Shown one piece after another: positions 1-6,665 of a stretch of DNA of 34,998 nt. The DNA is from Seison nebaliae (Eukaryota > Rotifera > Pararotatoria > Seisonacea > Seisonidae). The number at the start of each line of letters is the position of its first letter. Position 1 is the first letter of the stretch. Under the pieces are notes generated by a model. The model was given only the letters and a program-made list of their open reading frames with translations, was not told the DNA's origin and made no database searches. The stretch lies in NCBI GenBank assembly GCA_023231475.1, contig JALJEE010001772.1:1-34998 (forward strand). The letters are read 5' to 3'. A program made the position numbers and the translations under genes.

Positions 1-130
1 TTTTCAAATTTATCTCGTCATTCGCCTCTTGAATAATAGTATCAACCATTGTCTGCGTGAGATTATCAGTTGGCAAACTGAGATCGTCCTCCGCTTCTTC
101 ATTAGCTTTATTATTTTTTATAGTTGACAT
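1..130 (-). CDS. N-terminal exon of an unidentified acidic protein (partial)
   Basis: Read on the minus strand, an ATG at 130-128 opens a frame that stays open to the window edge, about 43 codons. It begins MSTIKNNKANEEAEDD and is acidic and Ser/Thr/Asn-rich, with no motif I can name. The ATG follows a long A-rich stretch, which would be its leader or an intron edge. The rest of the gene lies outside the window, so neither family nor function can be given. It could be a chance frame, but the codons look ordinary for this region. Confidence 0.4.
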   Translation of the reverse strand, partial: MSTIKNNKANEEAEDDLSLPTDNLTQTMVDTIIQEANDEINLK

Positions 131-527
131 GTCAAAAAAAATTTTTTTTTCAAATTTTTGAATTTTTTTTGGCTCAATATCTTAAATTCATTGATGTCGA
201 TTTTGGAAATAACGTTGAATTATTGTAATCAGTATTAGGTTTATTTACATTACACATACACATTATAGTTTATTTATAGTTCCACTTACAATTATTGTTG
301 TGATTGTGAATGAGGAGGATCTTTTACGAAATATGAATTTTTTATTGACCAATTGTTCATAAATCAAACAAATGTTGACCCGTTATGGATATTTCTTCAT
401 TATTAGCAAGATCGATTTCAGATAGGAATCGCAAAGATCTATCGTATCTTAAGCTCTTTTCGTCAAAACTTTAAATACTATCATTTTACATTGGGACGTG
501 AAAATCCAGGTTTATTTTTATCAAAAT
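131..527. other. Non-coding stretch
   Basis: AT-rich DNA between the unidentified first exon and the Tc1-like relic. It may hold the upstream region of the exon at 1-130. I see no gene or clear repeat in it. Confidence 0.5.
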
Positions 528-852
528 TAATGAAGATAAACGTTTCCTTTCTTTTCTAGAACGTAAGAAATTCTTTTTCCAAACATTTTAGTTAATTTGT
601 TAATAAAATCCTGGTCAATTTTTTCCCACGACCGGACAATTTCCACTTTTAAGTCCGAAATGTTACCGAACTAATTTTTTTCTTGAAAGATCAAATTACT
701 AAGACGAGCTCAGACTTCTTCTATTACATTTAAGTCTGTATTAGATCATGCCAACCCCATAACATTAATTAAATTGTTATTAAACCATTCCTTGGTGGTT
801 TTTGTTGTGTGAGGTCTGGCTTTGTCCTTTTGAAACATCAAATGAATGTTAC
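528..852 (-). pseudogene. Decayed Tc1/mariner-type transposase, C-terminal part
   Basis: The minus strand reads as the C-terminal half of a Tc1-like DDE transposase: a FQKDKARPHT block (compare the family's FQqDNaphHt), a KEWFNNN helix, a degraded WPSQSPDLNPIENLW region reading SNTDLNVIEEV, a helix with KVEIVRSWEKID, and the terminal KRISYVLEKKGN that matches the family's small-residue/KRI...vi..kGG ending. Two in-frame stops (just before SNTDLN and inside the EEVWARL-like block) and another after FQEKN break it. The N-terminal DNA-binding half and any terminal repeats are missing. The catalytic second Asp is embedded in FQKD and the third acidic residue in NVIE. A plain DNA transposon relic, of some age. 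Confidence 0.8.
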
Positions 853-1072
853 CAAATATTTTTGAAGAATTTCTATATATTTATTTATTTATCATTATTA
901 GATAGAATTTCCGTCGGGATAAATATGAAAAAAAGAATTATAAAAACTTAACTAAATCACCTAAATAATTTTGTAGGCCGGCAAAATTATTGTTGCATCA
1001 GAAAGAGATGATAGGACGATATATTATAATAGTGGCAAAAATAACGGAGAGGAGTGTTAAATTTTTGGTTGC
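853..1072. other. Repeat-derived non-coding DNA with a SINE-tail-like core
   Basis: There is no gene here. Around 908-923 lies a core, ATTTCCGTCGGGATAAA, nearly identical to the 3' core of the tRNA-derived SINE at 18961-19103. It sits just upstream of the Tc1-like relic and may be the remains of a SINE or of a LINE 3' end. Confidence 0.4.
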
Positions 1073-1209
1073 CGGACATTTCCTCACTCTATACAGATTT
1101 TAATAAATATATAATATAATATATAAATAGTTCCTCACCCTATATTGCCATATATATATATTTATTATATTTTTATTATTAAAAAGTATATAGGGTGAGG
1201 AAATGTCCG
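1073..1209. mobile_element. Short terminal-inverted-repeat element (MITE-like, 137 bp)
   Basis: 1073-1093 and 1189-1209 are inverted copies of a 21-base end that starts CGGACATTTCCTCA; they differ at one base. A third, partial copy of the inner end (TTCCTCACCCTATA) lies at 1131-1144. The interior is almost pure A/T. There is no coding capacity and I could not find a convincing target-site duplication. The end motif resembles the GGACAGTTCTCAACC motif of the MULE array at 3361-3609, which suggests related terminal sequences. Confidence 0.65.
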
Positions 1210-1684
1210 TGATTCAAATTTTTCACATTGCGAGAATTCCAGAAAGGGAAACAGAGAAGTCATTATGTTTTGCTACAGTGAGAGATATCGTTCAAGCATG
1301 ATAACCGGAAAAGGTGATATTTCCACTATAGAAACCATGATAAAATTGTCCAGGTCTATGGCGGCCTAGTAAGATCCGAATGCACCGAATTATATGCCTT
1401 ATCCAGAGAGTCCATGGACTTATTAGAGATACCAAGAGACGCTTGAAGTCCATAGAATCCACAACAGAAGGTGACGAAGAGTTTCATCTTCAATTTCAAT
1501 AGAAAAACTTTAGCTTAAGAAGCTTCATATGAATCGACACGGAATGTTATCGACAAAGGAGGAACTTCCTTTCCTGTTATCCATCAAACAATCAAGAAAG
1601 ATTGTCTCACTGCAACACATCGGTGTCAGATGTGAATACGTTTCGCTGATAACATTGTTGTTTAACAACTTTGATTTCCCATTA
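1210..1684 (-). other. Probable LINE 3' remnant and non-coding DNA
   Basis: This lies directly downstream (on the minus strand) of the reverse-transcriptase fragment and has no long open frame. Short patches on the minus strand look protein-like but are interrupted. I read it as the decayed continuation of the LINE, without being able to name domains. Confidence 0.35.
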
Positions 1685-1984
1685 TTACATTCGATTCTTT
1701 TTCACTACATTTAGCAATAGATTGAGGTCCTTTGCATAAGCATATACGGATGGAGATGTCGAATCTCCACAAATGAATGAACATTGGTTATTACTAGCTT
1801 CGATTACTTCATAGGAGATTTCTCCAAAGATCCAGGGCGAAAGAATAGAACCCTGTCTCACTACTTTGTTGATATTATACGGTTCACTCAATACATAATT
1901 CCATTTAATAACTCCTCTAGACTCAACTGACAGTTTTCTTAATGAAATTATGTATTGAGAATAAGAAAAGCCATCGTCATGTAA
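1685..1984 (-). pseudogene. LINE reverse-transcriptase fragment (non-LTR, CR1/Jockey-like)
   Basis: The minus frame of about 100 codons carries two hallmark blocks of non-LTR reverse transcriptase: VRQGSILSPWIF (family GVRQGxxLSPxLF) and, about 45 residues on, YAYAKDLNLLL, which corresponds to the catalytic YADD box but has Lys in place of the first catalytic Asp. Upstream, GVIKWN followed by the loop to VRQG also fits the palm domain. The fragment ends in a stop soon after the YADD box and lacks the endonuclease and most of the fingers and thumb. The altered active site and isolation show a dead copy. I cannot fix the clade beyond the CR1/Jockey-like group. Confidence 0.75.
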
Positions 1985-2507
1985 TGGTCACCTCCCAGGA
2001 AGACTCGAATCACAAACCATCACTTGCTTGTCGTTATATAGATGTGAAGAACGTTCATCCAGGAACTGTGTTCCTGTGAAACTCTCAAAATGATACTTGT
2101 TCCATATCCTTTTTTGTGATGGCGATGATGAACTTACAACTTACACCGGCTTACATGAACTTGTAAGTTTTAACATCATATTAACATGATCTTTCCATCA
2201 AAGTTCTTCTCAATTCGAGAGACCTGGCGGGGATAGACGCCTTCATGTTCGTTCACGAACTATTTCTTTCTTCTTCATGTAGGACTCTATGTCTTCTACT
2301 TTCACTTGACTCTGAACATTGGAGATCAAAATTCTTCTGGTCACAAGATTCGATGAATTTTTCTTGTAACCAAGGACAGAATCATCATTTCCACCAGATT
2401 CCATAGTCTTCGTTTAAGTGAAATTGTGACGCTTACCAGTAAACTTGTTAGGTTCTTCGGTAGGTTTTTCTTGTCTTTTCCTTGAGATCTCCTCACTGTC
2501 TATGATC
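1985..2507. other. Non-coding or LINE-derived stretch
   Basis: No supported open frame on either strand. The part next to 1984 may be the decayed 5' continuation of the LINE fragment; the rest I cannot assign. Confidence 0.35.
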
Positions 2508-2648
2508 TATGTCCCACCATGATTATCATATGTTTCCCCATGAAACGTAGAGAAACTTTTTAAGTATGAACAAACGAGATTGCACAAGATTTCATATATG
2601 TCCCACCATGATTATCATACCCCGTGAAACGTAGAGAAACTTCATAAG
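2508..2648 (+). repeat. Imperfect direct repeat, two units about 89 bp apart
   Basis: TATGTCCCACCATGATTA and following bases at 2508-2562 recur at 2597-2648, including the downstream GTGAAACGTAGAGAAACTT block, with a small indel between them. The offset is about 89 bases. It looks like a local tandem duplication; no function is apparent. Confidence 0.7.
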
Positions 2649-2834
2649 CTAAGCGTACTTAAGCTTAATTTTGAAAAGCATTGTTTATAATTATCGGTTC
2701 GACATCACTAAGTTCGACTTTTTTTGAATAAAACAACCACGTTTTCGATATAGAATATAATTATATCTTATTCCTTTTATCATGAATTACCTAATCAAAT
2801 TCGTAAAGGACAAAACACAACGCTCGATTATTAG

Positions 2835-3101
2835 TCCGGGAATTTTTCACCAATATTGAATTGAAGGAAGGTTTTTGTCCGACAGGTTTTAGAAATAAAC
2901 CCAGTAAATATAAATGTCTATCGCAGGAAAAAGTAATGAACATATTTGGTTAACTTTAATTAAAAATTGTCATTTAATTATTTTGTTTCGTATTTAGAAG
3001 TATTGGAGGAGAAATATTGGAACAGAATACCAACATCATTCAAATTAGACGTTAGGCGGGTCTTGGCCCAAATGTGTAATGATATTAGAAAAAATAAATA
3101 A
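2835..3101 (+). CDS. Last two exons of an unidentified gene
   Basis: Two open stretches join in frame across a 49-base intron. Exon 1 is about 2835-2948 (after an ATTATTAG acceptor) and reads ...REFFTNIELKEGFCPT...SQEKVMNIF. The intron 2949-2997 starts GTTAAC and ends TTTAG. Exon 2 is 2998-3101 and reads EVLEEKYWNRIP...MCNDIRKNK then TAA. The intron's length and GTT start match those of the confident genes in this window, which is the main support. The protein end is charged and helical, with one Cys-Pro-Thr-Gly block; I recognise no family. Upstream exons are not resolved, so this could be a host gene tail or a transposon-encoded protein. Confidence 0.45.
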
Positions 3102-3358
3102 CATTTTTAACAACAGTTCTTATTCAACAATTTTTATTCTAGTATTTTTAATTAAATTTTGTTTCGATTATTAATTTCTATTTCCTTTCTTTCCGTTGCT
3201 TAAATGAATAAATATATTACGTCTGTAATACAGACAAATCTGTATAAATAAAATAATGATTATCAAAAAATAACATTTGTAATCAGATATAATCATACAT
3301 GAGAACATATATGGCCCACTAGCAAATCATATAATTTCATATATGATTAAAACGGTAT
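3102..3358. other. Non-coding AT-rich spacer
   Basis: Nothing recognisable between the end of the unidentified gene and the MULE end array. Confidence 0.5.
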
Positions 3359-3360
3359 CC

Positions 3361-3609
3361 GGACAGTTCTCAACCTTTCTATTTTACTACTAAAAAAGGA
3401 CAGTTCTCAACCCCATTTTCTGACAGTTCTCAACCCCTTTTTTTTCACTTTATAAAGTTTTCAGGACATAAAGGACAGTTCTCAACCTTAAAACTGATTT
3501 TCGGACAGTTCTCAACCTTTAAAGTGATCATTCGGACAGTTCTCAAGCCTAAAAACATAATATCGGACAGATCTCAACCTTTAACGCCTTTTTCGGACAG
3601 TTCTCAACC
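3361..3609 (+). repeat. Array of eight GGACAGTTCTCAACC motifs
   Basis: Copies start at 3361, 3398, 3421, 3473, 3503, 3534, 3565 and 3595. The last five are spaced 30-31 bases; the outer ones are less regular (37, 23, 52). Most units keep the 15-base core exactly; three have one changed base. Spacers are AT-rich and not conserved. It looks like the left terminal array of the MULE region, possibly the transposase-binding sites. Confidence 0.85.
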
Positions 3610-3614
3610 CTAAA

Positions 3615-4349
3615 TGTATATTGAAAACTGTGATTTTTTTCGAAAATGATTTAATAGAATTAACAAAGTATATGCTCCATTTATTAGAATTAATTTATTT
3701 TAAGAAATCGTTAAAATATTTAGATTTATTATTCATTATAAATGTTGTCAATTTGAGAAAAAAAGAAAAAATATTGTTCACTTCAAAATCATGAAGCAAT
3801 ATCTTTAGCTTTTCGTCTTTCAACACATTTGCTTTCTTCCGCCTTTTTTTCTCTGAATATTTCATGAAAAGAATTATCTTAAAGAATTTTGAAAAATTAT
3901 TAAAGAAGGGCGATTCAATGGAAAAATGTATCTCAATCCATTGTTTTTCCCTTCCACCAAATTATTCGTTCTCGGTAAATCTTCCATCGTTCTTTGATAA
4001 TTATTCAATAATTTCTGGGGAAATTTGGCGGAAGATGAAATATAATTATCGTAAAAGTAATTATAAATTAATTCACCATCTCCGGAAATATAAAATTTTA
4101 TTACGGTGAAGACGTATTTCACTTTATCGAGTGGAATAAAAGAAAGATACATTAAATTTCGAATTTCTTTTCTGAACTGTTTGTTCGTATTATATTTAGT
4201 TCTCATCTCAGAACTCCCGACTTTTCTTACGATGCTTTGGCAGAGGTGGAAATAACACCCGTGTATAGGTGTTGTAGGAAACATAATGACAAAGAAAGAG
4301 GTTTTATTTTAAACTTATCCTTCAGTATCCGAAACGCCTCTATATACGG
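3615..4349 (-). pseudogene. Truncated MULE transposase, internally deleted copy
   Basis: The DNA from about 3620 to 4349 aligns with 4520 to about 5311 of the neighbouring copy with few substitutions and two internal gaps (near 3860-3876 and near 4281). The surviving minus frame, 4284-3874, keeps the CxxH motif (GCYFHLCQ) and the RTNNLVEGKN block with the third acidic residue. It lacks both upstream catalytic Asp residues. About seven residue differences over 135 shared positions separate the two copies, so the duplication is fairly recent. It cannot encode an active transposase. Confidence 0.8.
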
Positions 4350-4509
4350 ACAAACAAAGGGACACACAACCATTTTATAAAATTTTTGAACTAAAGCTTA
4401 TTTTACCGTTTTAACAGATTATTATTGTCACAATTAGGAAATAGTCCTAATATTATTTAATTACAAGGCGAAATAACCCTGATTGAGAATTGTCCATTGT
4501 GATCCGAGA
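4350..4509. other. Right arm of the deleted MULE copy
   Basis: This stretch has no match in the fuller copy's coding part. It carries one minus-oriented GAGAATTGTCC motif and leads into the right inverted repeat, so it is probably the right terminal arm of the deleted element. Confidence 0.5.
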
Positions 4510-4595
4510 ATACATTTAGGGTTGAGAACTGTGATTTTTTTCGAAAATTATTTAATAGAATTAACAAAGTATGTGCTCCATTTATTAGAATTAAT

Positions 4596-5627
4596 TTATT
4601 TTAAGAAATCGTTAAAATAGTTAGATTTATTATTCATTATAAATGTTGTCAATTTGAGAAAAAAAGAAAAAATATTGTTGACTTCAAAATCATGAAGCAA
4701 TATCTTTAGCTTTTCGTCTTTCAATACATTTGCTTTCTTCCGCCTTTTTTTCTCTGATTTCTTGAAAAGGGCATATTGTTGTTTTTCAAATTGAAAACAT
4801 TTGATTAAAGAATTTTGAAAAATTATTAAAGAAGGGCGCCTCAAAGGAAAAATGTATCTCAATCCAATGTTTTTCCCTTCCACCAAATTATTCGTTCTCG
4901 GTAAATCTTCCATCGTTCTCTGATAATTATTCCATAATTTCTGGGGAAATTTGGCGGAAGATGAAATATAATTATCGTAAAAGTAATTATAAATTAATTC
5001 ATCATCTCCGGAAATATTAAATTTTATTACGGTGAAGACGTATTTCACTTTATCGAATGGAATAAAAGAAAGATACATTAAATTTCGAATTTCTTTTCTG
5101 AACTGTTTGTTCGTATTATATTTAGTTCTCATCTCAGAACTCCCCACTTTTCTTACGATGCTTTGGCAGAGGTGGAAATAACACCCGTGGATAGGTGTTG
5201 TAGGAAACAATGTCTCCAATGCGCTTATTGCGCCTAACTCAAAATCTAATGAGAAAGAAAGAGGTTTTATTTTAAACTTATCCTTCAGTATCCGAAACGC
5301 CTCTATATACGCTTCCTTTCTTTTGTTTTTCATCACCAGAAAAAATGAAGATATTAATCGATCGTTCATTAAAATTCCAATGACATATAGCTGATAGAAA
5401 TTTTTGGGACATTTCGTAAACGTTCCATCCGTAAAGTAATGTTTGTTTTGCAAATCTTCTTCATCCACGTCAGACATGAAAAACAAAATAAAATCTTCTT
5501 TTTCTACCGAAAAGTTGTAAATATCTTTTTTCCTCTCTTCGGCTCGATATCTTCGAACATTTCGTTTTTCTGAACTAAATCGTCGGTTTTCCTGCGGAGC
5601 TATATTCGTTTCGTCTTCATTTTTCAT
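4596..5627 (-). CDS. MULE-type transposase (343 residues, probably missing part of its N-terminus)
   Basis: A Mutator-like DDE transposase that would cut and move its own element. Visible hallmarks: the first catalytic Asp in FTDGTF (D67), the second in SLDFELGAISALE (D128), the insertion-type CxxH motif GCYFHLCQ (C149, H152), and the third acidic residue in RTNNLVEGKN (E250), followed by a basic, Lys/Arg-rich tail. This order fits the MULE domain. No FLYWCH or other zinc finger is seen in this frame. A 5' exon may exist: an open minus frame 5881-5660 (RLSHLVELNKKL...) could join by a 41-base intron (about 5638-5678) in frame to LNEMKNEDET. The catalytic triad is present, so the core looks capable, but completeness is unproven. 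Confidence 0.85.
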   Translation of the reverse strand: MKNEDETNIAPQENRRFSSEKRNVRRYRAEERKKDIYNFSVEKEDFILFFMSDVDEEDLQNKHYFTDGTFTKCPKNFYQLYVIGILMNDRLISSFFLVMKNKRKEAYIEAFRILKDKFKIKPLSFSLDFELGAISALETLFPTTPIHGCYFHLCQSIVRKVGSSEMRTKYNTNKQFRKEIRNLMYLSFIPFDKVKYVFTVIKFNISGDDELIYNYFYDNYISSSAKFPQKLWNNYQRTMEDLPRTNNLVEGKNIGLRYIFPLRRPSLIIFQNSLIKCFQFEKQQYALFKKSEKKRRKKANVLKDEKLKILLHDFEVNNIFSFFLKLTTFIMNNKSNYFNDFLK

Positions 5628-5659
5628 CTCATTTAATTCTTTTAATTGTTTTATTTTAG

Positions 5660-5881
5660 CTATAAAATTAGCTTCCTACGTACTATCCATCTAATTAAAG
5701 CAGTTGAAAAAAATTTCGAAATTTTTTGGAGATATTTTCCACTCGGGGATTTTTTCCTACAATTCAACAGATGTTCCATTCGAGGTTGGAACATTGTTTC
5801 AACCAGTTTCTTATTCAATTCTACAAGATGAGACAGTCTTGTTTCAAATGAGAAAGTTTTTCTCTTATTATCAAATGTCAT
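5660..5881 (-). CDS. Possible 5' exon of the MULE transposase
   Basis: An ATG-started minus frame (MTFDNKRKTF...) lies just upstream of the main transposase frame. It is basic and helical (LSHLVELNKKLVETMF) and ends ...ALIRWIV before a GTAGGA donor. Splicing to an acceptor AAAAG near 5638 restores the frame into the 343-residue protein. The join is plausible on frame and intron length only; the frame may instead be the separate remains of an N-terminal domain. I see no Cys/His zinc-binding pattern. Confidence 0.35.
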   Translation of the reverse strand: MTFDNKRKTFSFETRLSHLVELNKKLVETMFQPRMEHLLNCRKKSPSGKYLQKISKFFSTALIRWIVRRKLIL

Positions 5882-6130
5882 AAATGCGAAAAACGACTAT
5901 CAATCCCCATTACCATTGTCCCAAATCATTACGAGAGTTCCTAAGGCAATGGATCAACCAAAACTTAAGATGATAAATGGAAGTAAAGTTCAGAACACAA
6001 AGACCTAAAAACGTTGATGAGAAATCGTAGTGAACGAATGGTGTGCGAGAATGGAAAAATGTTCGTTCCACAGATGAGATAACTTCGAAAACAACGGTTT
6101 GTTGGTGGAGCAAAAGATATCAGCAATAAT

Positions 6131-6187
6131 ACCTTAATCTTGATCGAAACACGACATTCCTCGGTCTATTGCGATCAAGATTAAGGT
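6131..6187. repeat. Perfect 16-bp inverted repeat (hairpin)
   Basis: ACCTTAATCTTGATCG at 6131-6146 pairs exactly with 6172-6187, leaving a 25-base loop. It lies inside the MULE region, between the transposase and the right array. It may be a transposon-internal hairpin or a tiny insertion. Confidence 0.75.
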
Positions 6188-6433
6188 GTGGTATAATAAA
6201 AGATGATCAAACAGATAGGTGGATGATTCGATATGGAGAAAAAATGCAAGTTGATCGAAATATTGGAATAAGTAGATGTCGCTCACTATGAAGTGGTCGT
6301 AAAATTACACATTTATAAGGAATGAATATTTTTTGAATTTTTCATTTTTAATTTAATTTTCTATTTATATTATGTTTTTTAACCTTTATTGACTTACTTA
6401 AAAAAAAATTTAACTATTATTATGGTTGTACGG

Positions 6434-6500
6434 CTAAGAACTGTCAGAGAGCTTACAAAGAAATGAGAACTGACTTATTTATGATTTGAGAACTGCCCTC
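6434..6500 (-). repeat. Right-end array of GAGAACTG motifs
   Basis: Three inverted, degraded relatives of the left array core lie at about 6434-6444 (AAGAACTGTC), 6465-6473 (GAGAACTGA) and 6488-6497 (GAGAACTGCC), spaced 23-29 bases. They mark the probable right terminus of the MULE region. Confidence 0.6.
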
Positions 6501-6665
6501 TACAATTTTCTCAAATTACCTATGGAATTACCGATAGATTTTTATAAATGTATTGATTTAAAATATAACGTATAAAATTCCTAAATTGAAGCATAAAAAT
6601 AATCTCAAAGAGCATTATTCGTTTCCACAATATATTTAATAAAACTGATATCATGAAATCGAAAG

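Larger units (their letters stand above)
3597..4532. repeat. Perfect 23-bp inverted repeats bounding the deleted MULE copy
   Basis: 3597-3619 (beginning ACAGTTCTCAACCCTAAA) is the exact reverse complement of 4510-4532. A second, weaker minus-oriented motif (TTGAGAATTGTCC) lies at 4483-4495. The segment between holds the truncated transposase copy, so 3597-4532 has the form of a short non-autonomous element with its own terminal inverted repeats. The right repeat runs directly into the 3' end of the fuller copy, so the two share this junction. Confidence 0.7.
3361..6500 (-). mobile_element. Composite MULE (Mutator-like) DNA transposon region
   Basis: The region is bounded on the left by eight plus-oriented copies of GGACAGTTCTCAACC (3361-3609) and on the right by three minus-oriented, weaker copies (GAGAACTG type, 6434-6500). 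Such opposite arrays suit the sub-repeat-containing terminal inverted repeats known in MULEs. Inside are two copies of the transposase 3' half in the same orientation (minus): a deleted copy at about 3615-4349 and a fuller one at about 4530-5881. The best reading is an internally deleted derivative lying at, or inserted into, the left end of a fuller element. I found no clear 8-11 bp target-site duplication. Confidence 0.6.

Noticed and set aside
1529-1714. 61-codon plus-strand frame
   Set aside because: Lies opposite and beside the LINE reverse-transcriptase fragment and has no domain; a shadow.
3361-3609. The regularly spaced motif array, considered as CRISPR or telomeric repeat
   Set aside because: Spacers are short, AT-rich and non-unique in character, the host is a eukaryote, and the inverted copies plus transposase explain it as a MULE end; the CCCTAA resemblance occurs only in one unit.
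5910-6113. 67-codon minus frame upstream of the MULE transposase, tested as a FLYWCH zinc finger
   Set aside because: It lacks the Cys/Cys/His/His spacing and the aromatic core of FLYWCH, and no splice links it to the transposase.
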